Positions 1 through 7,228 are shown, numbered from the stretch's first letter. The stretch: 10,514 nucleotides of DNA from SZUA-430 sp031413635 (GCA_031413635.1 JANOFM010000011.1:1-10514); one strand, 5' to 3'. The notes: generated by a model not told the origin, from the sequence alone. A program made the numbers and translations.

Positions 1-510
1 TCCTCCGCGTCGGGCTGCGATGCGCGCCAGCAGCCGCTGATGCACGCGCGGCGGCAGGAACGGCGACACGTCGCCCTGCAGCGCGGCGATTTCCTTGACC
101 AGGCGCGAGGCGATGAATTGGTGATTGTCCGATGCCATCAAGAAAACGGTTTCGATGTCGGCGTTCAGGCGCGCGTTCATGCCGACCATCTGGAATTCGT
201 ATTCGAAGTCGGACACCGCGCGCAAACCGCGGATGATCATCTGCGCGCCGACTTCCTCGGCGAAGTGCATGAGAAGAATGTCGAAAGGCCGGACCGAGAT
301 TTCGACGCCCGCGTCGGCGGCGATCGCCGCCGTCTCTTCGCGCACCATCTCGACGCGCTCTTCAAGCGTGAAAAACGGCGCCTTCGCTTCGTTGATCGCC
401 ACACCGATGACGAGGCGGTCGACCATCTTCACCGCGCGGGCGATGATATCGAGATGCCCGTTGGTGATCGGGTCGAAAGTCCCCGGATAAAGCCCAGTGC
501 GTTTGGCCAT
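1..510 (-). CDS. coaD: Phosphopantetheine adenylyltransferase (partial, 3' end outside window)
   Basis: CoaD transfers AMP from ATP to 4'-phosphopantetheine to give dephospho-CoA, the penultimate step of coenzyme A synthesis in the cytoplasm. The reading frame is open for 170 codons from the ATG at 510 to the window edge, with no stop, so the C-terminus is missing. This is already about the usual family length (160-170 residues), so little should be lost. Visible hallmarks are YPGTFDP at residues 8-14 followed by the nucleotidyltransferase TNGH motif at 16-19, RGLRAVSDFEYE at 94-105, and the ASRLVKE element at about 134-140 (ISSRxVKE in relatives). A GAGGGG element lies 10 bases before the ATG. 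The gene follows gyrA on the same strand after 107 bases and may share its transcript. Confidence is high because all family motifs are intact. Confidence 0.96.
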   Translation of the reverse strand, partial: MAKRTGLYPGTFDPITNGHLDIIARAVKMVDRLVIGVAINEAKAPFFTLEERVEMVREETAAIAADAGVEISVRPFDILLMHFAEEVGAQMIIRGLRAVSDFEYEFQMVGMNARLNADIETVFLMASDNHQFIASRLVKEIAALQGDVSPFLPPRVHQRLLARIAARRGG

Positions 511-578
511 CTAGCGAGTGCCCCTCAAGTGGCGCCAGTGCGTTGAACCGACTCTGCCGGGCTATGTTTAGCTGAGCG

Positions 579-620
579 TGAGTGCGGCGCAACGCCCGCC
601 TGAGGTTAATGCCGCACTCA
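579..620 (-). repeat. Perfect 10-base inverted repeat at the gyrA stop codon
   Basis: TGAGTGCGGC (579-588) and GCCGCACTCA (611-620) are exact reverse complements separated by 22 bases. The right arm contains the gyrA stop codon. In the gyrA transcript this would form a GC-rich hairpin beginning at the stop codon. There is no run of U after the second arm, so it does not look like a standard intrinsic terminator. It could be an mRNA-stabilising or attenuating structure between gyrA and coaD. The remainder of the 511-617 gap shows nothing else. Confidence 0.5.
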
Positions 621-3395
621 AGCGCCCGGATCCTCCGCGCCTTCGCCCTCGATCTCCCTGGTATCGTCGATCCGTTCGACCGAAACCACCCGCTCGCCCT
701 CGGCCAATCGGAACAGGGTGACGCCTTGCGTGGCGCGACCGGCCACCCGGATTTGCCCTACGGAAAGGCGGATCGTTTGACCTTGATTGGTGATCAGCAT
801 CAGCTGGTCGCTGTTCTCGACCGGGAAGGAGGCGGCGATACGCGAGTTCTTCTTAGCCATCGCCATGGCGACGATACCCGACCCGCCGCGCCCGATGACC
901 CGGTATTCGTAGGCGCTCGATCGCTTGCCGAAGCCCGTCTCCGAGACAGTCAGCACGAACTGCTCGTTGGCGCCAAGCCCCGCATAACGCTCCGTCGATA
1001 GCGCAGCCTCCAACGCGGTCGACTCTTCCGCCTCCTCAGCCGCCGCGTCCGGCACGTCCGCTTCTTCTTCGCCCGCCGCCCGCCGCATCGCCGCCGACTG
1101 ACGCAAGAAGGCGCGCGCTTCGTCCACATTCACCTCGACGTGACGCAGGATCGCCATCGACACGACCTCGTCGCCCTCGGCGAGCTTGATGCCGCGCACG
1201 CCGGTAGAATCGCGCCCCTTGAACACGCGCACGTCTTCGGTCGAGAAACGGATGCACTTGCCCAGCCGCGTCGTCAGCAGCACGTCGTCGGTCTTGGTCG
1301 AAATCGAAACGCCGACGATGGCATCGCCCGGCTCGATCTTCATGGCGATCTTGCCGTTTGCCTTCACGTTCGTGAAATCGCTGAGCGCGTTGCGGCGGAT
1401 GTCGCCCGACTTGGTCGCGAACATCACCTCGAACTTGTCCCATTCGAGTTCGGCCTCCGGCAGCGGCAGAATGCTGGTGATCGTCTCGCCCTCTTTCAGA
1501 GGCAACAAGTTGATCAACGCCTTGCCTTTGCCCTGCGGTGTGGCCAACGGCAGGCGCCAATTTTTCAGCACATAGGCCATGCCGATCGACGAGAAGAACA
1601 GCAACGGCGCATGGGTCGAGGCGACGAACAGGTTCGTCACCCAGTCCTCGTCCTTCGTCGACATCGCAGCGCGCCCGCGCCCGCCGCGGCCCTGCACACG
1701 GTAGGCGTTTAGAGGCACGCGCTTGATATAGCCTTGATGCGTGACGGTCACGACCATGTCTTCGCGCTGGATGAGGTCTTCGTCTTCGACCTCGAAATCG
1801 ACGTCGACGATCTCCGTCCGCCGCGGCGTGGCGAAGGCCGCCTTCACCGCCACCAACTCGTCGCGCACGATGCCCATCAACCGCTCGCGCGATCGCAAGA
1901 TGTCGAGATAGTCGGCGATCGAAATCCCAAGTCCCTTCAACTCGTCGCCGATCTCGTCGCGGCCGAGCGCCGTCAACCGCTGCAGGCGCAATTCCAGGAT
2001 CGCGCGCGCCTGCTCGTCCGACAACCGGATGGTGCCGTCGGCCTGCAACGCGTGGCGTGGGTCGTCGACCAGCGCCACCAAAGGCGCGACATCCATCGCC
2101 GGCCAATTGCGCTCGATCAGGCGTGCCCGCGCCGTGGCGGCATCCGGACTCGAACGAATGATGCGAATGAACTCGTCGATATTGGCGACCGCGATCGCCA
2201 AGCCCACCAACACATGCGCCTTGTCGCGCGCCTGGTTGAGCAAGAACTTCGTTCGCCGCGTCACCACCTCTTCGCGGTGGTTCACGAAAGCGCGGATCAT
2301 GTCCTTCAAGGACATCAAAATCGGGCGCCCGCGATCGAGCGCCAGCATATTGACGCCGAACGACGACTGCAGCGCCGTGAAGCGATAGAGCTGGTTCAGC
2401 ACGACGTCGGCCATCGCGTCGCGCTTGAGCTCGATCACCATGCGCATGCCGTGGCGGTCCGACTCGTCGCGCACGTCCGAAATGCCTTCGATGCGCTTGT
2501 CGGTGACGAGTTCGGAGATCTTCTCGATCAAATGCGCTTTGTTCACCTGGTAGGGCAGTTCGGTGACGATGATCGCCTGGCGATCCTTGCGGATTTCCTC
2601 AACGCTTGTCCGCGCCCGCACGACCACGCCGCCGCGCCCGCGCACCAGCGCCAGCCGCGCCGCGTTGCGCCCCATAATCTGCGCCGAGGTCGGAAAGTCC
2701 GGACCCGGCACGATATCGACAAGTTGCTCGATGCCGATCTCGGGGTCGGCGATATAGGCTAAACAGCCGTCGACCACTTCGCCCAAATTGTGCGGCGGAA
2801 TATTCGTCGCCATGCCGACGGCGATGCCGGACGAGCCGTTGACCAACAGGTTCGGAATGCGCGCCGGCAGAACGATCGGCTCTTCGTCTTGGCTGTCGTA
2901 GTTCGGTTGAAATTCGACCGTTTCGAAATCGAGATCTTCAAGCAGCGCCTCGGCCGCCTTCGTCATGCGCACTTCGGTGTAACGCATGGCGGCCGGCGGA
3001 TCGCCGTCGACCGAACCGAAATTGCCTTGCCCGTCGACCAGCGGCACGCGCATCGAGAACTCTTGCGCCATGCGCACCAGCGCGTCGTAGACCGATTGGT
3101 CGCCGTGCGGGTGATACTTACCGATCACATCGCCGACGACGCGCGCCGACTTGCGATAGGGCTTGTTGTGCGTGTAGCCCGCCTCGTGCATCGAATACAG
3201 GATGCGCCGATGCACGGGCTTCAGACCGTCGCGCGCATCGGGCAAAGCGCGGCTCACGATCACGCTCATCGCGTAATCGAGATACGAACGCTTCATCTCG
3301 TCTTCGATGGAGATCGGATGAATTTCGCCGCCTGGCTGACCGGGAGAACCGGCCGCCGGCTTAGTGTCTTTGGTGCCGGACAATGGAGATTTCAA
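618..3395 (-). CDS. gyrA: DNA gyrase subunit A
   Basis: GyrA is the DNA-breaking and rejoining subunit of gyrase (A2B2), which introduces negative supercoils using ATP bound by GyrB. The product is 925 residues. The N-terminal breakage-reunion domain has the conserved SYLDYAMSVI block (37-46), the HPHGD loop (95-99) and the catalytic Tyr139 in AMRYTE (E. coli Tyr122). The C-terminal beta-pinwheel begins near 540 and holds a GyrA box, QGRGGRG (568-574), which separates GyrA from ParC. An acidic Ala/Glu-rich insert at about 755-805 and a short acidic tail resemble other alphaproteobacterial GyrAs. The position matching E. coli Ser83 is Gln100; the one matching Asp87 is Asp104. The start is uncertain: an in-frame TGA sits directly before the TTG at 3395, no ribosome-binding site is visible, and the next in-frame ATG (Met34) would remove conserved N-terminal sequence. 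TTG at 3395, or the TTG at codon 5, is the best choice. Confidence 0.97.
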   Translation of the reverse strand: MKSPLSGTKDTKPAAGSPGQPGGEIHPISIEDEMKRSYLDYAMSVIVSRALPDARDGLKPVHRRILYSMHEAGYTHNKPYRKSARVVGDVIGKYHPHGDQSVYDALVRMAQEFSMRVPLVDGQGNFGSVDGDPPAAMRYTEVRMTKAAEALLEDLDFETVEFQPNYDSQDEEPIVLPARIPNLLVNGSSGIAVGMATNIPPHNLGEVVDGCLAYIADPEIGIEQLVDIVPGPDFPTSAQIMGRNAARLALVRGRGGVVVRARTSVEEIRKDRQAIIVTELPYQVNKAHLIEKISELVTDKRIEGISDVRDESDRHGMRMVIELKRDAMADVVLNQLYRFTALQSSFGVNMLALDRGRPILMSLKDMIRAFVNHREEVVTRRTKFLLNQARDKAHVLVGLAIAVANIDEFIRIIRSSPDAATARARLIERNWPAMDVAPLVALVDDPRHALQADGTIRLSDEQARAILELRLQRLTALGRDEIGDELKGLGISIADYLDILRSRERLMGIVRDELVAVKAAFATPRRTEIVDVDFEVEDEDLIQREDMVVTVTHQGYIKRVPLNAYRVQGRGGRGRAAMSTKDEDWVTNLFVASTHAPLLFFSSIGMAYVLKNWRLPLATPQGKGKALINLLPLKEGETITSILPLPEAELEWDKFEVMFATKSGDIRRNALSDFTNVKANGKIAMKIEPGDAIVGVSISTKTDDVLLTTRLGKCIRFSTEDVRVFKGRDSTGVRGIKLAEGDEVVSMAILRHVEVNVDEARAFLRQSAAMRRAAGEEEADVPDAAAEEAEESTALEAALSTERYAGLGANEQFVLTVSETGFGKRSSAYEYRVIGRGGSGIVAMAMAKKNSRIAASFPVENSDQLMLITNQGQTIRLSVGQIRVAGRATQGVTLFRLAEGERVVSVERIDDTREIEGEGAEDPGA

Positions 3396-3422
3396 TCAGA
3401 TTGGAAATTGAGCGCGGACCAT
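3396..3422 (-). promoter_or_regulatory. Possible 8-codon leader ORF immediately before gyrA
   Basis: On the minus strand an ATG at 3422 opens a reading frame of eight codons (MVRAQFPI) that ends with TGA at 3396-3398. The next codon in the same frame is the TTG taken as the gyrA start. It could be a leader peptide coupled to gyrA by re-initiation, the remnant of an older gyrA start interrupted by a stop, or chance. Only a weak GGA precedes the ATG. I rate it as possible only. Confidence 0.25.
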
Positions 3423-3426
3423 AGCG

Positions 3427-3443
3427 ATCCAAGCTATCCAAGC
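3427..3443. repeat. Tandem ATCCAAGC repeat in the gyrA leader
   Basis: Two exact copies of ATCCAAGC (3427-3434 and 3436-3443) sit one base apart, just upstream of the leader ORF; on the gyrA strand they read GCTTGGAT twice. The short period of 9 bases could be a protein-binding site or chance. There is no further evidence. Confidence 0.35.
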
Positions 3444-3602
3444 CTAGGAAAATTAGGCAGAGTTTCCGGTTATTTCAGCGCAGATTTCCGCCGTTTTTCC
3501 ACACCCCGCCCGTCGCGGGAAACATCGTCGCAGGCGCTCTGCAACAGCAATCCGAACTCAACCACAAGTCGCATATTCAAATTTCGCTGCCATCTGCTCG
3601 CT

Positions 3603-3631
3603 ACCATAGCCAAATCATTGATTAAGTTCAA
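3603..3631 (-). promoter_or_regulatory. Predicted sigma70-type promoter for gyrA
   Basis: On the minus strand TTGAAC (3626-3631) is followed, after exactly 17 bases, by TATGGT (3603-3608), within AT-rich DNA between the HXXEE gene and gyrA. Both hexamers match the sigma70 consensus at four positions. Transcription would start near 3596, giving a leader of about 200 bases. The rest of the 3396-3671 interval contains no other gene that I can support. Confidence 0.45.
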
Positions 3632-3671
3632 TTTTCACTCCCAAATTGGGTTTGTCACCGCCTAAGGAGGC

Positions 3672-4115
3672 TCAAGTCGCGGCCGACGGCGTATGTCCTT
3701 CGGTTGATGCCTCGGGAATTGAGACCAACAGTAAGAGCGCCGCGGCAAGAACCAGTGGCGCAGAGAGCGTGCCCGGCAAGATCCGCTCGACGGCCAACGA
3801 CATCAGAATATGCAGCACGGCATTCCCCACCGCGAAGACCGACAGCACATAAGAGGCAAGCCGCATCGGGCCCTGCCGCTTGGCGACGAACCAGGTCAGC
3901 GCAACCAGCGCCAAAACGGTACCGCCCAAATTGATCACCCAAATATTGTAGCGAAATGCCGGCAGCTGGATAAAAGGAAACAACACCCCGATCCAATCAG
4001 CCATATCGTTGTAGAACGCGAACGCGCCGTCGATTGCCTCTTCCGCGACGTGAACACCCAAGACCAAGCTGAGGATCAGCCAAGCGACCGCCCAGCGGTC
4101 AAACCATCCGCTCAT
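3672..4115 (-). CDS. HXXEE-type small integral membrane protein
   Basis: The product is a 147-residue hydrophobic protein with four likely membrane spans (about residues 8-26, 54-77, 87-108 and 115-133) and a short polar C-terminal tail. The first span ends in HVAEE (His22-x-x-Glu25-Glu26), the signature that names the HXXEE family, and the third contains a conserved-looking Asn98-x-x-x-His102 pair. The family has no established function; the buried His and Glu residues suggest metal binding or a membrane enzyme, which is inference. The start at 4115 is chosen because GGGAGG lies five bases before the ATG; an in-frame ATG farther upstream would add 38 non-hydrophobic residues and has no comparable site. 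The gene points toward gyrA, with 276 bases between them, and its function seems unrelated. Confidence 0.78.
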   Translation of the reverse strand: MSGWFDRWAVAWLILSLVLGVHVAEEAIDGAFAFYNDMADWIGVLFPFIQLPAFRYNIWVINLGGTVLALVALTWFVAKRQGPMRLASYVLSVFAVGNAVLHILMSLAVERILPGTLSAPLVLAAALLLLVSIPEASTEGHTPSAAT

Positions 4116-4360
4116 CTCGACCTCCCGCACCGCGCCTGACCCGCGGCAACTGAAACAAACGATACCTGACGGGCTTGGTCCGTCTTTGCGCTGGATCAAG
4201 AGTCGCGTATGACGACAAATAAGGATCACAGCACTCTATTTGCAGGTGTTGCAGGGACACCTCTATCGGCGGAAGGCACAATCCGAGGCCGCCGCGAATA
4301 GGATCGCAAACGAGCCGCACCGCTCAAGATCGAAGAATAATCGTCAAGCCCCGCTGCTTA

Positions 4361-4380
4361 CCACAGGCTTTCAACTGTGG
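4361..4380. repeat. Short inverted repeat CCACAG...CTGTGG
   Basis: CCACAG (4361-4366) and CTGTGG (4375-4380) are perfect 6-base inverted arms around an 8-base loop. It lies mid-interval, far from both start codons, with no T-run beside it. It could be an operator or a chance match. Confidence 0.3.
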
Positions 4381-4564
4381 GTCTCTTGCGCATTCGCATT
4401 GCCGTTATTCCCAAATTGCAAATCACGCAACCGCTGCGGCGAGACACGCGCCCGCCACACGAATGCAGTGCGCACGCCGATTAACTCATCGCCGGCACGC
4501 TTCACGCGCCGCGCGTAACGGCTCATCGCTGCGTGGATTTAGAGTCAGAGCAACAAAACGATTC

Positions 4565-4629
4565 GTGGGGGCAACGGGGCAAACAGTCCTCTCATCAGCC
4601 CCACACGCAAATCGCGGTTGCTCATGGGG
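4565..4629 (+). promoter_or_regulatory. Possible alternative hairpins covering the OmpA-family ribosome-binding site
   Basis: CCCCAC (4599-4604) is complementary to GTGGGG upstream (4565-4570). Its CCCCA part is also complementary to TGGGG downstream (4625-4629), which is part of the purine-rich ribosome-binding region before the ATG at 4640. The second pairing is extended by GCAA (4607-4610) with TTGC (4618-4621). The two hairpins exclude each other, so one could hide and the other expose the ribosome-binding site. Arms are short and no relative was compared, so this is a hypothesis. Confidence 0.25.
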
Positions 4630-4639
4630 TGGTTCTGAG

Positions 4640-5692
4640 ATGAACACTAAGCGCGCGCTTGCCGCAATTATCATGTCCCTCTTTTCCGCCGTGCCGGCTC
4701 AAAGCAACGATGGCTGGCATTTCAGTTTCGAAAGCGGTGCCAGCGCGGTTGCCGATTGGGAACACACGCGCACGAAGTGGACGTGGTGCGGCCCGGAGGT
4801 GAAGGACGCACTGGCCACCTTCTCAACAGGCTGGTCTGCCTTCGGCGCCGCCGGCTACTCGATGAACCAATGGCGCATCGAACTTGAGGGCGGTTATCGC
4901 CACAACGACATCGACTCATATGCCAAGGAAGGCTGGAATGGGAAGCTATGGGCTCTCGAAGGCGATCTGTCGGGAAAACTTACCGAAGCCTCGCTGATGC
5001 TCAACGTCATCTACGATGTCCCCATTTTCGAGCGCTTCTCGCTGGCGATCGGCCTGGGCGCCGGCGCCGACTACACCAGTTTCGAGCTTGAAACCCCGTG
5101 GGCGCCGGTCGACGAGGCCGATTGGCACTTCGCATATCAAGGCTTGGCGGGCTTGAACTACGCGCTGACCGCGGCGACCGTCGTGTTCGTGAACTATCGC
5201 TTCACGAATGTGAGCGACATCCGCTTCGACCCAACCCCGCTCGTGCAATTGGAGGGCGGCGATTTCGAAAAGCACGCGGCAACCGCCGGCGTGCGTTTCG
5301 CCTTGAGCGCGCCGGCGGTGCCGCCGCCACCCGCGCCTCCATCGGCGCCGGCGCCCGTCCCGCTTGAACGCGAGTTCATGGTGTTCTTCGGCTTCAACCG
5401 GTGGAACCTCGCCCCCCAGGCGCTCGATACGATCAAAGAAGCCGTCGGCGCCGTGCGCGATTCGGGCAGTGCCTCGATCCGCGTCGTCGGCCACGCCGAC
5501 CGCGTCGGCTCGATCGCCTACAACAAAGCCCTGTCCGTGCGTCGCGCGAAATCGGTCCGCCAAGCGCTGATCGACCAGGGTCTGGCTTCGGACGCGATCT
5601 CGATCTCTGGGCGCGGCGAAAGCGAACCCTTGGTGCCAACCGCCGACGGAGTGCGCGAATCGCAAAACCGCCGCGTGCATATTTCGTTTTGA
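4640..5692 (+). CDS. OmpA-family outer-membrane protein with barrel and peptidoglycan-binding domain
   Basis: The product is 350 residues. A Sec signal peptide spans residues 1-20 (MNTKR, hydrophobic core, cleavage after VPA). Residues 25-224 alternate polar and aromatic/hydrophobic residues as in an eight-stranded opacity/OmpA-type barrel. A Pro/Ala-rich linker (225-243) leads to an OmpA C-terminal domain (244-350) with GHAD at 284-287 and RRA at 301-303; Asp287 and Arg302 match the residues that hold diaminopimelate in OmpA homologues. The last residue is Phe. The protein therefore probably ties the outer membrane to peptidoglycan; a porin or surface-binding role is possible but not shown. 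The ATG at 4640 is chosen because the signal peptide starts there and GGGGTGG precedes it; the frame is open 59 codons further upstream without a signal-like sequence. It is transcribed alone and meets the ligase gene tail to tail after 10 bases. Confidence 0.9.
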   Translation: MNTKRALAAIIMSLFSAVPAQSNDGWHFSFESGASAVADWEHTRTKWTWCGPEVKDALATFSTGWSAFGAAGYSMNQWRIELEGGYRHNDIDSYAKEGWNGKLWALEGDLSGKLTEASLMLNVIYDVPIFERFSLAIGLGAGADYTSFELETPWAPVDEADWHFAYQGLAGLNYALTAATVVFVNYRFTNVSDIRFDPTPLVQLEGGDFEKHAATAGVRFALSAPAVPPPPAPPSAPAPVPLEREFMVFFGFNRWNLAPQALDTIKEAVGAVRDSGSASIRVVGHADRVGSIAYNKALSVRRAKSVRQALIDQGLASDAISISGRGESEPLVPTADGVRESQNRRVHISF

Positions 5693-5702
5693 GACCGAAG
5701 CG

Positions 5703-6893
5703 CTAGACGACCACCCGCACCGGCGCGAAGCCGCCACCCGGCGTGCGGAAATTCGTGGTTTGCCCGCGATAGACGCGCGCAAGCCGCATGAACGGTTCGC
5801 GGCCATAAGCGAAGGTGCGCACGTCGAAACGCATCGGCACGTCGTTGACGTCGACACGCGGCGCATCAACGCGCGACTGCGCCACATAGCTGCCCTCGAG
5901 AACAATCTGCGTCCACGTGTTCGCCGTCAGCTTTGCGCCGTCATAGACGGCGCGCGATCCGAAGCCCGATGACGGCTTGAAGTAATATTTCGACCGCTCC
6001 AACCAGAGTTCCGGTTCATTCCCAACCGTCAGCGCGATTGTCTTGGGCACGCAGGTTTGAAGTATCTCCCGCGCGCGCTCATCAACCCCGCAGGCGCGCA
6101 GAAACGCGTCGTCGCTCAAACGAATTAAGTTCTGTTTGCACGCCAACAATGCGTGATTGCGCGGATCGGGGGTCAAGACAGCCGTACCGTCGAGATAGCT
6201 CTCGCGTAGAGCGCGATCGGAGTCGCGATCAAGCGCGAAACTGGTCAGCCGATTGTAGACGAGATCGATCGCGAGCGAGCCGCGCCACAATTGCCCGTCG
6301 CGATAGCTCAGGGCGCCCGGATCGGCGATCACGGCGGTGATCCCGTCCTCGCACAACATCCGTGCCGCCAGTTGAAATTCGAGACGCAGAAATTGATCGT
6401 CCGGCCCATCGTCGACGATCGCTACCGCACGCAACGCGCCACGGCCGGCCAACTTCCATTCTTGACGGATATGACGAACGAAAATCCGCGACCAGTACGA
6501 TTGGGGATGAACTTGCTCATCGCCGGACCGCCAGGACGCGTCGTCGATCAGCGCTCCGTAGAACGCGCCGCCCGCATTGGTGTTGATTTCGATCAGCCTG
6601 GGTCCGGCACTTGTCAGATGGAAATCAAACCCGGAGAACAAGCCCGCCACGCGCTGAGGCGCTCTTCGCGCGATCTCCGGCGCATAAGCAAGAGCAGCCT
6701 CTTGATAGGCAGGACGCTCCAAAACGTCGTGCACCGCGGCCACGACATCGTTCATGCGCGAGACGTCATTGGAACTTACCGCGATCTCGGTTTGCGCGCG
6801 TTTGCCGGCCAGATCGCCGCACGCCGCCGCACCGTGCAAAGGATCGCCACAGTCGTCGATCAGAGACGTCGCGGTGCGTCGAGGCGCGCTCAT
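5703..6893 (-). CDS. GspS-like, probably circularly permuted ATP-grasp ligase, substrate unknown
   Basis: The product is 396 residues, without signal peptide or membrane span. Residues 89-105 (Phe89-Asp90 ... Glu102-x-Asn104) resemble the Mg/ATP-binding Asp and E-x-N motif of ATP-grasp enzymes, and residues 305-312 (FKPSSGFG, Lys306) resemble their phosphate-binding lysine and glycine loop. In standard ATP-grasp proteins the lysine loop comes first; here E-x-N comes first, as in the synthetase domain of glutathionylspermidine synthetase. A C-terminal block RFDVRTF (355-361) and a TPGGGF segment (384-389) complete the visible conserved-looking sequence. Such enzymes join a carboxylate to an amine through an acyl phosphate. 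There is no CHAP amidase domain, so it is not a full Gsp synthetase/amidase. The ATG overlaps the stop of the upstream arsR (ATGA), so expression should depend on that regulator. The family match is motif-based; the substrate cannot be read from the sequence. Confidence 0.7.
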   Translation of the reverse strand: MSAPRRTATSLIDDCGDPLHGAAACGDLAGKRAQTEIAVSSNDVSRMNDVVAAVHDVLERPAYQEAALAYAPEIARRAPQRVAGLFSGFDFHLTSAGPRLIEINTNAGGAFYGALIDDASWRSGDEQVHPQSYWSRIFVRHIRQEWKLAGRGALRAVAIVDDGPDDQFLRLEFQLAARMLCEDGITAVIADPGALSYRDGQLWRGSLAIDLVYNRLTSFALDRDSDRALRESYLDGTAVLTPDPRNHALLACKQNLIRLSDDAFLRACGVDERAREILQTCVPKTIALTVGNEPELWLERSKYYFKPSSGFGSRAVYDGAKLTANTWTQIVLEGSYVAQSRVDAPRVDVNDVPMRFDVRTFAYGREPFMRLARVYRGQTTNFRTPGGGFAPVRVVV

Positions 6894-7222
6894 GCGTTCA
6901 CCGCGCGGGGCGAACACCCGCCGCCTGATCCGGGTGCGGCGAACGGCGCCAGCCAGTCGGACATCCGCAAGAACGTCGCCGGATTGACGCGGTACATCAT
7001 CCACCGCCCTCGCTTTTCCGCCGTGACGAGGCCGGCATCGATGAGCAACTTCATGTGGTGGCTGACGGTGGCCTGCGACACGCCGAGAATTCGCTCGACA
7101 TCGCAAGCGCAAATCCGATCCTCGAACACACAACACCCCGCGCCAGGAGAACGCAGAAACTCCAAAATCTTGACCCGGGCGGGATCGCTTAGGGCTTTGA
7201 AAATGCGGTCGGGATCGAGCAT
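6890..7222 (-). CDS. Cysteine-rich ArsR/SmtB-family metalloregulator
   Basis: This 110-residue protein is a typical dimeric winged-helix ArsR repressor: FKALSDPARVKIL at 8-20, recognition helix with SQATVSHHMKLL at 49-60, and the beta-wing around AEKRGRWMMYRV at 68-79. Cysteines fall at 30 and 31 (a CC pair), 38 and 40 (CxC, followed by Asp) and 103. A CxCD motif at the start of the DNA-binding helix region is the arsenite site in E. coli-type ArsR, and a CC pair is used by another arsenic-sensing ArsR type; this protein has both, so a soft metal(loid) such as As(III), Sb(III) or Hg(II) is the likely inducer. No arsenate reductase, efflux pump or arsM lies in the window. Its stop overlaps the ATG of the ATP-grasp gene. 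The start at 7222 has no ribosome-binding site and coincides with the predicted transcription start. Confidence 0.9.
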   Translation of the reverse strand: MLDPDRIFKALSDPARVKILEFLRSPGAGCCVFEDRICACDVERILGVSQATVSHHMKLLIDAGLVTAEKRGRWMMYRVNPATFLRMSDWLAPFAAPGSGGGCSPRAVNA

Positions 7223-7228
7223 CCGAAG

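Larger units (their letters stand above)
4116..4639. other. Gene-free interval between divergent HXXEE and OmpA-family genes
   Basis: This 524-base stretch separates two divergently transcribed genes and so must carry both promoters. No reading frame within it resembles a known protein; the two longest candidates (92 codons on plus, 73 on minus) have shuffled, Arg-rich compositions typical of non-coding GC-rich DNA. I could not identify a convincing -35/-10 pair in either direction. It contains a small inverted repeat at 4361-4380 and a GC-rich structured segment just before the OmpA start, listed separately. Confidence 0.7.

Noticed and set aside
1036..2106. Minus-strand open frame within gyrA in a second frame
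   Set aside because: Arg/Gly-rich composition typical of an out-of-frame reading; gyrA itself is intact across it.
1734..2762. Long plus-strand open frame opposite gyrA
   Set aside because: It lies wholly antisense to well-conserved gyrA codons, is rich in His, Arg and Asp as expected of a reversed GC-rich gene, and resembles no protein.
2790..3665. Plus-strand open frame over the gyrA 5' end and leader
   Set aside because: Antisense shadow; no domain, no ribosome-binding site, and its end simply runs through the AT-rich leader.
4240..4518. 92-codon plus-strand frame in the 4116-4639 interval
   Set aside because: No recognisable similarity, no convincing ribosome-binding site and mixed low-information composition; treated as non-coding.
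4946..5905. 319-codon minus-strand frame opposite the OmpA-family gene
   Set aside because: It spans the OmpA barrel, linker and peptidoglycan domain in antisense and runs into the tail of the ligase gene; composition is that of a shadow.
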